A stretch of DNA of 64,000 nucleotides from Bacteroidia bacterium. Lineage in GTDB: Bacteria; Bacteroidota; Bacteroidia; J057. A program made the position numbers and the translations under genes. The stretch covers positions 248,001 through 312,000 of the forward strand of contig JAWKNO010000003.1 in the NCBI GenBank assembly GCA_041391665.1. Reading direction: 5' to 3'. Within the stretch, counting starts at the first letter, position 1. Every line of letters starts with the position of its first letter. The notes under the pieces are model-generated. The model was not told the origin of the DNA. It made no database searches and saw nothing but the letters and a program-made list of their open reading frames with translations. Below are positions 37,073 to 45,682 of the stretch, one piece after another.

Positions 37073-37429
37073 TTAACATGCTCTAAAGTAAATGAATGAA
37101 AGCGGCAAAACACATAAGGCCATTAAATCGGAAAAATCAACAGTTCTTCCAATGGGTACCCCATGGTCATTGATGAAAGCAATGGCCTGACTTGCCTGAG
37201 GTAATTTCCAGATAAAAAACCTCAATCCTGTGAAGATGAAACTTTCTTTGATCCGTTTTGGAAACAGAACAGTCAGAAAGAGTGGAAAAATAAATAATCC
37301 CGCTATATCAGATAGTTTCCCTGTCCACCAGTTTCCATATTCTGACTTTAAGTAAAAATCATTGACCAGGAGCAATCCCAATCCGAGTAAGAACAATGGT
37401 GATCTCAGTATTTTATATCTGTTACTCAT
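37073..37429 (-). CDS. Small membrane protein of unknown function
   Basis: This 118-residue protein has about three hydrophobic segments: ILRSPLFLLGLGLLLVNDFYL, LSDIAGLFIFPLFLTVLF and DLMALCVLPLSFIYF. NWWTGKLSDIAGLF is well preserved-looking and is common in uncharacterised Bacteroidota membrane proteins. It lies between the fic fragment and the paralogue pair. Function unknown. Confidence 0.7.
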   Translation of the reverse strand: MSNRYKILRSPLFLLGLGLLLVNDFYLKSEYGNWWTGKLSDIAGLFIFPLFLTVLFPKRIKESFIFTGLRFFIWKLPQASQAIAFINDHGVPIGRTVDFSDLMALCVLPLSFIYFRAC

Positions 37430-37662
37430 CTCAAATTGAGGTTAACGGTCAGCAATATGCCGCACGAGGTCGCCAAAAGCGAACGAACTGATGACCGGTG
37501 GGGGCTTAATATCGGAGTTTGGGAATAGAAAACATAAGCCGCTCCGATCTTTCAATTTTTGTAATATGCACAGTTACCTGATCTCTACCGAGATAAATGC
37601 AGCTTCTTTTCGATAAAATTTATAAATTTCATTCGTATAAATGGCAAGGTTCTTCCTCTATT

Positions 37663-38619
37663 ATGACTCGTTTTATTCTAATATCGCTATTTGCTTCTCT
37701 GGCCGCATTAGCCCAGGCTCAGCCTCCTGCTTTCCCTGGTCAGGATCCCTATCGTAAGTCCATTCATGCCATCACCGACCCTGTCATCGGCCTTGTGTTA
37801 GCATGGGAGAAAAGCTGCATTCTGGGCGACAAGAACGCTGAAGCAAGGGCGTATGAGGTTCTCAAGCAAGAATCCATCAGGGCCATCCGGAGTTTACACG
37901 CCCGGGGTAGAATTCCGTTCGGAGATCCGGGGTATTTCAATGCTGCCATGGATTTGCTCAAATATGTGCATAAAGAGGTAAACCTCACCATCGCCGAAAT
38001 TCATGATAATCCCCCCAGCCTACGTTTTACTGCGCGTGAAAACGAAGAACGTTACCGCGACAAACGTACGGATGTTGTTACCCTCATGCGGGCAGAGGAG
38101 GAACGCTTTCTTTTCATGGAAGCCTACGCGGCAGCCAGGTTTGACCCTTCTCAGGGAAACGGAGAATTACGATCGGCTGTTCTGGAATTACTTGATGCCG
38201 GGAACCAGGACTTTCCGGGATATAAGGGTGATTTTCGAGGAACCGGAAACGGTGGAAGGTCTGAATACCAGGTTACGAAGACGCTCCCCGGTGCCTTACG
38301 GGGCATCTGTTTCGAGTCGGAAAACCTGCCGGGTGTCGAATACGTCATGGCAGAATACGAAGACAGCACCCAGGCCGCATTAAAAGTCCATGAAATATCT
38401 AAGGAAATCCTTTCCACCGACCTGCCAAAGATGAGAGGGGTGTTTGAATACAGGGTAGCAAACAGAGCACTGATCAGAGAATCGCCCAACCTTCATCTCC
38501 GATATCAAATTTATCATGAAGGAGATAATGACGACCTGGCACCTTGCAGGTTCGATGTATTTATGCATAACAAATATGGAAAATATGCTGTCGTCCTTGT
38601 CTGCGTCCGTTTCAAATGA
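37663..38619 (+). CDS. Secreted protein of unknown function, tandem paralogue 1
   Basis: This 318-residue protein starts at ATG 37663 with a signal peptide (MTRFILISLFASLAALAQAQ); the frame extends to 37597 without a signal. The mature part is helical at first (AYEVLKQESIRAIRSLHARGRIPFGDPGYF). Its second half contains DFPGYKGDF ... LPGALRGICFE, and LPGVEYVMAEYEDS. The same pattern FPGYKGE ... FPGAKSGVF ... VPTVTYVMYENSDS appears in the next gene. No catalytic motif is recognised. Confidence 0.75.
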   Translation: MTRFILISLFASLAALAQAQPPAFPGQDPYRKSIHAITDPVIGLVLAWEKSCILGDKNAEARAYEVLKQESIRAIRSLHARGRIPFGDPGYFNAAMDLLKYVHKEVNLTIAEIHDNPPSLRFTARENEERYRDKRTDVVTLMRAEEERFLFMEAYAAARFDPSQGNGELRSAVLELLDAGNQDFPGYKGDFRGTGNGGRSEYQVTKTLPGALRGICFESENLPGVEYVMAEYEDSTQAALKVHEISKEILSTDLPKMRGVFEYRVANRALIRESPNLHLRYQIYHEGDNDDLAPCRFDVFMHNKYGKYAVVLVCVRFK

Positions 38620-39551
38620 GTAAAATGAAATTCAGAATCCTGATACCCCTGCTCCTCCTTTCCTTTGAGGGAAGAATTTCTTACGCCCAGCCGGTGCAGT
38701 CCGCGGATTCCCTGTTGGCAGAGGTGAAAGTCATCACCTCGAATGCCATGCAGGAGCTGCAGGATTGGCGGGATGTTCTCAACGGCGACAACGTCTCCTC
38801 CAAGGAAGAATCCTGGAAGCGGCTCAACAATTTGCTCTGGGGATACCGTTTCCGTTTGGCGGTAATAGAGGAACCGGAAGGCGATCCGGGATATGTTGAT
38901 GCCGCCCGAAACCTGGTGAAGTTCCTGTATTATGAATGTGACAATCGTCTCCTTGCCGTTCAGCGTTTTGCAGAAGGTGGGAGCAGGAATGACTCAGAAG
39001 TGAAGAAACACCAGTCTTTGTATGGTGACGTGTTTAGTTCTGCAAGGGATAAGCATTCTGTACTCCTGTTTTACCAGGCCTGGCTGGTGGCGCGCGCAAC
39101 GGTGAAGTCCCCTCAAGCCTTCTGTGCTTCAGTTTCTCCTATGCCCGAAATTATCCAAAACGGATTCCCGGGATATAAGGGTGAATTGCTCCGGCAGATA
39201 AACGAGAACACGGCAGAGTACCGTGCAGCGAAACTTTTCCCGGGTGCGAAAAGCGGGGTGTTCCGGGAACAGCGCGGGGTGCCTACGGTCACTTATGTGA
39301 TGTACGAAAACAGCGACAGTGCAACCGTACGGAAGCAGTTTCAGTCAACTATATTCCAGGTGCTTGCATGTGAATTGCCAGGTATCAAAGGTTATTTTTA
39401 TGATTATGACCGAATCGAGAACGGATATACCCTTATTCAATCCTGTTATATGTTTTTTCCCGGGTCAGATAATGTCATCCGGGTCAATCTCAGGAAATCC
39501 GAAGCAGGGAAATATGACGCTGTGCTGGTTTTCGGGAAGAGGGGAGGATAA
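38616..39551 (+). CDS. Secreted protein of unknown function, tandem paralogue 2
   Basis: This 311-residue protein overlaps the previous gene by 4 bases (ATGA); ATG 38625 is an alternative start. Its signal peptide is hydrophobic to about residue 24 (ending SYAQ). It shares with paralogue 1 the GDPGYVDAARNLVKFLYY helix and the FPGYKG / LPG-x-KG / KYDAVLVF blocks. A tandem duplication after divergence of function is likely, since overall identity looks low. The pair is tightly coupled. Confidence 0.75.
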   Translation: MSKMKFRILIPLLLLSFEGRISYAQPVQSADSLLAEVKVITSNAMQELQDWRDVLNGDNVSSKEESWKRLNNLLWGYRFRLAVIEEPEGDPGYVDAARNLVKFLYYECDNRLLAVQRFAEGGSRNDSEVKKHQSLYGDVFSSARDKHSVLLFYQAWLVARATVKSPQAFCASVSPMPEIIQNGFPGYKGELLRQINENTAEYRAAKLFPGAKSGVFREQRGVPTVTYVMYENSDSATVRKQFQSTIFQVLACELPGIKGYFYDYDRIENGYTLIQSCYMFFPGSDNVIRVNLRKSEAGKYDAVLVFGKRGG

Positions 39552-39746
39552 TTGCAACCTCCGTTTTTTCCCTATCTTCATTCCCGTATGTTCTCCTGTT
39601 ATCTTTTGATTTGTAGTAACAACCCAATCCCCGCGCAGCACGAAAACTTAGTTATTCGTGGCAGTTTTATTTAAATATAATGAGGCCATTAGTTCCTTTT
39701 GCATTTACAAAGTCTGAATTCGAAAAATCTTTTATACTCAAAACGT

Positions 39747-39955
39747 TTAGGAATGCGGAAGCCCAATGATTTGAAATTTGGGGGTAATGAGGGTTTTTAG
39801 TTTTTCTGCATAGATGGAAATATTGTCAAAAAAAGCCCGGATGCTGGCGCGAAATTCCTGAAAGGTGAAGTAGTCCCGGATTTCCGACAGTGTTAGGTAC
39901 AGGTAGGTACGGAGTTCCTCCGATAGAAGACCTAACTTATAGATAGCTCTTCTGC
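39747..39955 (-). pseudogene. C-terminal remnant of an IS630-type transposase
   Basis: The minus-strand frame ending at the TAA at 39747-39749 reads LSEIRDYFTFQEFRAS, then FFDNISIYAEKLKTL and ITPKFQII. This is the usual C-terminal signature of IS630/DDE transposases (a Tyr/Phe-x-x-F-x-x-F helix followed by FQ near the end). The catalytic DDE part is absent, so it is a remnant. It lies between the paralogue pair and fic. Confidence 0.55.
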
Positions 39956-39995
39956 AAGGTTTTCAATACCTGAATCTTTATTTTGGTCTCCCTGG

Positions 39996-41069
39996 CTATT
40001 CTCCATCGCCTTTTGATCGCATGACGTAAATAGTCCCCTTTCCCTGCCCTAATTTATCAATTACGCCTTCCTGGTTCAAATATTGGAGGTCTTTTTTGAG
40101 GGTATTTCTGGACTCGTTTGCAAAAGAAGTTGTGATATCTCCGACTTTCAGCGGTTCATTCTCTCTTATGAAATCGAGTATCTTTTTTTGTCTTTCATTC
40201 AGGTATGGCCCTTTTTCCTTGTATTGTTCATATTTGGTTTGAAGTTTCACAATCAATGATTCGAGGCAATCCAGGAAAAACAAAATCCATACACTAATGA
40301 TTTCTTCTTCCGTATTTCTCTTTTGTTGCGCATCCATCAGGGCTTGATAATATTCTTTTTTTCTGCGCTCTACCTCATTTTCAAACGAAACGTATTGAAC
40401 AAAGCCATAATCCTGCCTCAAAAGTAACAGGGTAGTCAATAATCGCGACAATCTACCATTGCCATCCTGAAAAGGGTGTATAGAAAGGAACTCATAAATA
40501 AATGCGCCGATTAGGATTAAAGGGTGGATATTACCTTCGGCAAATCCCTTGTTTGTCCATTCCAGGAGATTATCCATTTCTGGTTTAACCAAAAAAGGTT
40601 CAGTAGTACTAAAAATAATTTTTTGGCTACCGCCAGGGTAAGTTGCTACAACTTTGTTTGACAATTGCTTGTAACTGCCTTTATGACTTTGGTCTTTGGA
40701 ACTAAATTTCAAAAGGAGGTTATGAAGATGAAAGATGTTCCCTTCAGTCAATCCGATGGTATCAAAGTTGTCAAGGATGATTTCCAGCACCTCAAAGTAT
40801 CCCATGACTTCCTGTTCATCTCTGCTTTCCAGTTTGTTGATTTTCAGATTCTTAATCAGGGTTTCAATCTCCTCATTGGTAAGTGTTGCGCCTTCAATTC
40901 GGGTTGATGAACCGATACTCTGAATAGTTGCAATTTTGCGGAGTTCTTTTAGATATCGATTTTCCTGTTTTTCAAGGGTCAGCCACTGACCTTTAAAGGA
41001 GTCGATGAGTCCTACCTTAGTGATGATTCTCTGGGTTGTGGCAAAATCGAACCTAAGCTTTTTGTCCAT
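39996..41069 (-). CDS. Fic-family protein (class II, N-terminal inhibitory helix)
   Basis: This 357-residue protein has the catalytic motif HPFQDGNGRLSR (residues about 195-206). Upstream is the inhibitory motif STRIEG, fitting the S/T-xxx-E-G pattern of class II Fic proteins, where a Glu blocks ATP. The C-terminal 80 residues form a winged-helix DNA-binding domain (ERQKKILDFIRENEPLKVGD). Fic domains transfer AMP to target hydroxyls; fused wHTH members may act on DNA-linked targets. The gene has a good promoter at 41089-41119. Its 3' end is duplicated at 36921. Confidence 0.92.
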   Translation of the reverse strand: MDKKLRFDFATTQRIITKVGLIDSFKGQWLTLEKQENRYLKELRKIATIQSIGSSTRIEGATLTNEEIETLIKNLKINKLESRDEQEVMGYFEVLEIILDNFDTIGLTEGNIFHLHNLLLKFSSKDQSHKGSYKQLSNKVVATYPGGSQKIIFSTTEPFLVKPEMDNLLEWTNKGFAEGNIHPLILIGAFIYEFLSIHPFQDGNGRLSRLLTTLLLLRQDYGFVQYVSFENEVERRKKEYYQALMDAQQKRNTEEEIISVWILFFLDCLESLIVKLQTKYEQYKEKGPYLNERQKKILDFIRENEPLKVGDITTSFANESRNTLKKDLQYLNQEGVIDKLGQGKGTIYVMRSKGDGE

Positions 41070-41088
41070 ATTTTATCCATAATTTACC

Positions 41089-41119
41089 CAAAAGTAATCA
41101 AAAACTGGGGTAATTCCAA
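41089..41119 (-). promoter_or_regulatory. Promoter of the fic gene
   Basis: On the minus strand a TTG (41117-41119) is followed by 20 bases and TACTTTTG (41089-41096), matching the Bacteroidota TTG-N19-21-TAnnTTTG pattern. The predicted start is about 12 bases before the fic ATG at 41069. Confidence 0.68.
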
Positions 41120-41330
41120 GATGGGGTATCCGTATTCTATCCATATTTTATTTGAAAAAGAGGGTGTAGATAGTGCCCCTTTTTCTCGTTCCCAACCACT
41201 TTTGGACACCTGCCCAATCGGTAACTTGTGGGGCTGGGCTAAGCCTATATGGCCTGTATTACGCCAACCCTTGGGAATCTCCGGGTTTTGGGCTTAATAG
41301 GGGTGAGCCCATGTACTCGTAATTTCCTTT

Positions 41331-42437
41331 TTACCATTTGATATCCGATAAGCCCATAATTTCAGTATATAGAGTTCCCCGTGTTTCCACTTTATTCAAA
41401 TACCTTCCATCATTTCTTAAATATTCAATTTGGTCAATAGGTATTAATGAATTTGATAAAGGGTTTTTCGCATAGGGATTATGCCATAATTCAAATTTAG
41501 TTGGCCAATCAAGCGGCCTTAAGCCTTTACTTATAATTATACCAGAAATATGAGTATTAATTGGCCGATTTTTATCAACCCAAAATCCACGAGAATCTCT
41601 GACTAATTCACCAGTATCCATTCTTAGCATTACTCTTCCAAATAATGCTTCTTCAATTTCATTTTCACCTAAATACATATCATCCGAATTGATAGCAATG
41701 ATATAGGGAATACTTTTCTTTGAATATTTGCTGGCTTTCTTTTTCGAAAGTGATAAGAGTAATTTTTTTATTGGATCAATTTCTAAAAAACTAGTAAAAC
41801 AATTAATGACAGGAGGAGTTTCTATTTTTGGTTCATCTATTGGATAAAGAACAAATTCAAACTTCCAACCTTGGCTTGAGAAATGCAGAACTTCTTGATC
41901 TTTTGGAACTGAAAATTGGTTTGCTAATTTAGTTTTTAAAAATGAATTAATCTTTTTTGTTGGGGGACTTTGGTGTCCATATTTCAGGATTTTGAATAAT
42001 ATTGAACGATTGTTGGGTTGAACAGTTTTAATACCCTCTTTAATTCGTTCAATGTGATCTAATTGACCTTGAGAAAAATCAGATCGGGGTGAAAGTGTAC
42101 ATTCAATATAAAATTTTGTTTGCTCGTTTTTTATTACTTGGATATCAGGCCTGCCAAATTTCACATTATAATTTAGCCTTCTGAAATACTCGAAAACAAA
42201 CAACTCAAAGTACGCACCCGAATGTTGTTTCTCATCCTTGTTCCTAAACCTTCCAAGAAATTCGCTTCGATCACCATTAAAATTTCCAAACCAGTTTTCC
42301 AGAGTATTACATAATTCTGAAATTTCAGGTCTTACTGAAGTTCGCAAATAGTCATAATGGGATATTTCCCTTGTCAAAGGGCCATTGAATGTTCGATTAA
42401 TATTTTCAAAAAGATTCATTTTCATTGCTGAGAACAC
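41331..42437 (-). CDS. PD-(D/E)XK-nuclease-like protein, unknown function
   Basis: This 368-residue soluble protein has no export signal. Residues about 75-125 read AYFELFVFEYFRRLNYNVKFGRPDIQV, a 10-base-class spacer, then FYIECTL. The spacing of Glu, Asp and Glu resembles the PD-(D/E)XK endonuclease core, with Cys replacing the usual Lys in E-x-K. The rest is unassigned. The coding sequence is much AT-richer than most of the window and there is no near partner gene in the same strand. It may be a stand-alone defence or repair nuclease, but this is a guess. Starts at 42425 or 42419 are alternatives. Confidence 0.6.
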   Translation of the reverse strand: MFSAMKMNLFENINRTFNGPLTREISHYDYLRTSVRPEISELCNTLENWFGNFNGDRSEFLGRFRNKDEKQHSGAYFELFVFEYFRRLNYNVKFGRPDIQVIKNEQTKFYIECTLSPRSDFSQGQLDHIERIKEGIKTVQPNNRSILFKILKYGHQSPPTKKINSFLKTKLANQFSVPKDQEVLHFSSQGWKFEFVLYPIDEPKIETPPVINCFTSFLEIDPIKKLLLSLSKKKASKYSKKSIPYIIAINSDDMYLGENEIEEALFGRVMLRMDTGELVRDSRGFWVDKNRPINTHISGIIISKGLRPLDWPTKFELWHNPYAKNPLSNSLIPIDQIEYLRNDGRYLNKVETRGTLYTEIMGLSDIKW

Positions 42438-42711
42438 CTATGTATGAGCAATATTGCGTATATCTCCTAAATATCTTCGAGATCCATATCCTCCAACCTA
42501 CTGCACTACTTCTCCTCTGAGCACTTCTGTATAAGTACCATGGCATCGTTCATACCATAAATAACCAATCCTTAAAGGACTTCGCTTTCGCTCAATATCC
42601 GGGTGTATAAATCTCCGAAATTCCCTTCAATCTCCCAAACATTTTGCCGGATAGTATCAAATATCTGTCTTTTCTCAGGATATGCAATTTTCGATCAAAC
42701 AGCCATACCTT

Positions 42712-43311
42712 TTAATCCCTTTCCCACCCTGCTTCGTTGCTGTGGGTCTCATACTGGTATGTAGGCATATAGTTGAACGGGAGGCCCATTTTTAGTTCGA
42801 ATGCGTCGTCTGCCAGGTATAATAAGGGTTCGAAAACGATATCATCTGGCATTTGGGAAGGGTCGTTTAATACCTTTTCATAGTATTCTTTCCCTTCTGC
42901 CACCACTGCACAGCGGGCGTACAAAAAATCATCCGCCGATACATAGTTGTCGGGTTCATTGGCCGCGTAGGCCATTGCATGCGCCTTTGTGTCCAAATGA
43001 TAGAGTTTCGCCGAAAGCCTGTCGGCAAAAAGATAGATACAAACCACTGGCATCTGGGCCAGCATTTTTATCGCAGGGCTGATTTTGTATTCTGAACCTT
43101 TTTTTGACCAGTCGATTTTGCTAATGACCCGCCAAAAATCATCTTCCGAAAAAAAGTCATCTGCGGGAGATTTATCCTGAAGCCGAATTTCAATTTCGGC
43201 GGTTTTACCAAATTTCTGCTTTAAGTCGCTGATAAACTGACTGCTTAGGTCATTCAGACTGACATTTATTACGGTTGTCATATCCTCATCGTTACATACA
43301 ATTTTAGCCAT
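42712..43311 (-). CDS. DUF4240 protein
   Basis: This 199-residue protein has features of DUF4240: DDFWRVISKIDW, IYLFADRLSAKLYHLDT, YVSADDFLYARCAVVAEGKEYY and a D/P-rich end. It is cytoplasmic and has no known reaction. The preceding 274 bases contain only weak traces of a degenerate coding frame. It is divergent from aguB, sharing a 119-base intergenic region with the aguB promoter. Confidence 0.75.
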   Translation of the reverse strand: MAKIVCNDEDMTTVINVSLNDLSSQFISDLKQKFGKTAEIEIRLQDKSPADDFFSEDDFWRVISKIDWSKKGSEYKISPAIKMLAQMPVVCIYLFADRLSAKLYHLDTKAHAMAYAANEPDNYVSADDFLYARCAVVAEGKEYYEKVLNDPSQMPDDIVFEPLLYLADDAFELKMGLPFNYMPTYQYETHSNEAGWERD

Positions 43312-43380
43312 TTTTCAGCACAAATACAAACAACCCGCTGGCCATCTTTGGGGTTTTCGATATTATGAAATCCCCCCATT

Positions 43381-43410
43381 TTGCAAAACCCTCGCGCCTG
43401 TCTATTTTTG
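43381..43410 (+). promoter_or_regulatory. Promoter of the aguB-aguA operon
   Basis: TTG (43381-43383), a 19-base spacer, then TATTTTTG (43403-43410): a textbook Bacteroidota sigma-ABfr promoter. Transcription should begin about 43417, 14 bases before the TTG start codon of aguB. Confidence 0.78.
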
Positions 43411-43430
43411 CAGGGAGAAAATGATATACC

Positions 43431-44309
43431 TTGAAAAATAAAATCGTAAACGTCGGTCTGGTGCAGATGTCCTGCTCCGCGGATGTGGAAGCCAACCGCG
43501 CCAAAGCGCTCCAAAAAGTGGAAGAAGCCGCCGCCAAAGGTGCGCAGATTGTCTGCCTGCAGGAGTTGTTTGGTTCGCTCTATTTCTGTGATATCGAAAG
43601 CTATGACAACTTCGGCCTCGCCGAAGCTATCCCCGATGGCCCCTCGGTCAAAGCCTGCCAGGAACTGGCAAAAAGGCTGAATATCGTCATCATCGCCTCG
43701 CTCTTCGAGCGCCGCGCCCAGGGCCTCTACCACAATACCGTGGCCGTCATCGATGCCGATGGTTCCTATCTCGGCAAATACCGCAAAAATCATATCCCCG
43801 ACGACCCGGGCTATTACGAAAAGTTTTATTTCACCCCCGGCGATACGGGCTACCGGGTATTTAAAACTGCCTACGCCACCATCGGTGTGCTCATTTGCTG
43901 GGACCAATGGTACCCCGAAGCGGCACGTATCACCAGCCTCATGGGCGCAGAAATGCTCTTCTACCCCACCGCCATCGGCTGGGCGCTCAGCCAGGATGCC
44001 GCCACCAACGACGAACAGTACAACGCCTGGCAAACCATCCAGCGCAGCCACTCGGTCGCCAATGGTGTGCCTGTCGTTTCTGTCAACCGCGTGGGCATCG
44101 AAGGTGAAATGAAGTTCTGGGGCGGATCGTTTGTCTCCAATCCCTTCGGCAGACTGCTCTACAAGGCCGGGCACGAAGAGGAAGTGGTTCACGTTCAGGA
44201 AATTGACCTCGCTGCTTCTGACAGCTACCGTACCCACTGGCCGTTTTTGCGCGACCGCCGCATCGATACCTATCAGCCTATTCTACAGCGTTTTATCGAT
44301 CAGGAATAA
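43431..44309 (+). CDS. aguB: N-carbamoylputrescine amidase
   Basis: This 292-residue nitrilase-superfamily enzyme hydrolyses N-carbamoylputrescine to putrescine, CO2 and ammonia. The Glu-Lys-Cys triad is visible: CLQELFGS, RKNHIPDD and the nucleophile in LICWDQWYPEAAR. The start is TTG: there is an in-frame TGA just upstream (43422) and no ATG in the correct place, and translation from TTG gives the usual N-terminus KNKIVNVGLVQM. aguA follows after 3 bases. The pair makes putrescine from agmatine, itself derived from arginine. Confidence 0.93.
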   Translation: MKNKIVNVGLVQMSCSADVEANRAKALQKVEEAAAKGAQIVCLQELFGSLYFCDIESYDNFGLAEAIPDGPSVKACQELAKRLNIVIIASLFERRAQGLYHNTVAVIDADGSYLGKYRKNHIPDDPGYYEKFYFTPGDTGYRVFKTAYATIGVLICWDQWYPEAARITSLMGAEMLFYPTAIGWALSQDAATNDEQYNAWQTIQRSHSVANGVPVVSVNRVGIEGEMKFWGGSFVSNPFGRLLYKAGHEEEVVHVQEIDLAASDSYRTHWPFLRDRRIDTYQPILQRFIDQE

Positions 44310-44312
44310 TTT

Positions 44313-45383
44313 ATGACGTCTGATTCCAATTCATCCATTCCCCAACCCCATACTCCCCGGGCTGAAGGATATACCTTTCCAGCCGAATGGGCACCGCATA
44401 TCGCTACCTGGCTGAGCTGGCCGCACAATGAAGAGTCCTGGCCGGGCAAAATCCAGAGCATCTATCCGGTGTACTGCGAATTTATCCGCCTGCTCACCAC
44501 GCAGGAAGAGGTGCATATCAATGTCAACCATACCGCCATGCGCGACCGCGTGGCAAAAATGCTCGGCGATGCCAGAGCTGATATGGATCAGGTGTTTTTT
44601 CATATTTTCCCTACCAATGACGCCTGGTGCCGCGACCACGGGCCAGCTTTTGTGGTAAACCCGCATTCGCCCCAGCCCAAAGCCGTAGTGAAGTGGAATT
44701 ACAACGCATGGGGTGGAAAATATCCGCCTTTCGATCTCGACAACGAAATTCCGGTCAAAGCCGCGGGCTATCTGGGTGTGCCGATATACCGCCCGGGTAT
44801 CATCATGGAAGGCGGGTCGATCGAGGTGAATGGCGATGGAACCCTAATGACCACTACCGCCTGCCTGCTCAACCCCAACCGCAATCCGCACCTCTCCAAA
44901 GCAGAAATCGAACGTTATCTCTGCGATTATTACGGACAACAACAGATCCTCTGGTTGGGCGATGGCATTGTCGGTGACGACACCGACGGTCATATTGACG
45001 ATATCACCCGTTTTGTGAGTCGAGATACCGTGGTTACGGTGGTAGAATCCAACCCTTCGGATGACAATTATGCACCCCTTCAGGAAAACCTTCACGCCCT
45101 GAAGGCCATGACCCTGCACGATGGCACCCCGCTCAAGGTCATCGAACTGCCCATGCCTGATCCGGTATGGTACGACAACCGGCAATTGCCGGCTTCTTAT
45201 GCCAATTTTTATATCGCAAACGGCCTCGTCATCGTGCCGACCTATCGCTGCGCGCAGGACAAAGACGCACTCGACATCCTGACAGCGTGTTTCCCCGACC
45301 GAAAAGTCGTCGGGCTTGATTCCACAGACATTGTCTGGGGGCTGGGCAGTTTTCACTGCCTGAGCCAGCAGGAACCTGCTTAG
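44313..45383 (+). CDS. aguA: Agmatine deiminase
   Basis: This 356-residue guanidino-group-modifying enzyme converts agmatine to N-carbamoylputrescine and ammonia, the substrate of the upstream amidase. Family motifs are WPHNEESWPGK at the N-terminus, NDAWCRDHGPAFVV, EGGSIEVNGDG, DDTDGHIDDI and the catalytic Cys in the C-terminal GLGSFHCLSQQ. The order aguB then aguA with a 3-base gap is a compact two-step operon. The 3' end is followed by RAYT-associated palindromes. Confidence 0.94.
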   Translation: MTSDSNSSIPQPHTPRAEGYTFPAEWAPHIATWLSWPHNEESWPGKIQSIYPVYCEFIRLLTTQEEVHINVNHTAMRDRVAKMLGDARADMDQVFFHIFPTNDAWCRDHGPAFVVNPHSPQPKAVVKWNYNAWGGKYPPFDLDNEIPVKAAGYLGVPIYRPGIIMEGGSIEVNGDGTLMTTTACLLNPNRNPHLSKAEIERYLCDYYGQQQILWLGDGIVGDDTDGHIDDITRFVSRDTVVTVVESNPSDDNYAPLQENLHALKAMTLHDGTPLKVIELPMPDPVWYDNRQLPASYANFYIANGLVIVPTYRCAQDKDALDILTACFPDRKVVGLDSTDIVWGLGSFHCLSQQEPA

Positions 45384-45439
45384 GGGTCCGGGGCACGGCG
45401 CGTAATGATGTGAGGAATATAAAAAATGTGCCATCGGTG

Positions 45440-45553
45440 GCTACCGATGTTTCGCTCCTCCGGAGCTGTGTCGGAGACACATTAATGACGTGCTATTTGC
45501 ACTTCTTTTTTTGTGCTGATAGCACAGGCCCGGAGGGCCGAAACATCGGTAGC
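45440..45553. repeat. Palindromic repeat upstream of the HUH transposase (left end of the RAYT unit)
   Basis: Arms 45440-45462 and 45531-45553 match as reverse complements at 21 of 23 bases. Inside, 45491-45502 pairs with 45513-45524 (10 of 12). The arm begins GCTACCGATGTT, the unit that recurs at 46215 and 46268. The right arm read on the plus strand ends GGTAGC, i.e. a GTAG tetranucleotide beside a hairpin, as recognised by RAYT enzymes. Confidence 0.8.
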
Positions 45554-45682
45554 AAAAAGCACCCCCCATTTTTTATAAATGGAGCGCGCAGAATGGCGCT
45601 GCTGTAAACAAAAAATAAATCACCATGAAACACGAATAAAAAAAATATCGTAACAAGGCAACACAACCGAAATTTCACAACC

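Noticed and set aside
37511..37548. ATCGGAG / CTCCGAT inverted repeat and AACATAAGCC shared with 27930
   Set aside because: Arms of only 7 bases with a 24-base loop and a short shared string; too weak for a separate call.
43278..44237. 319-codon minus-strand frame over aguB
   Set aside because: Antisense to the certain aguB gene and overlaps DUF4240's start.
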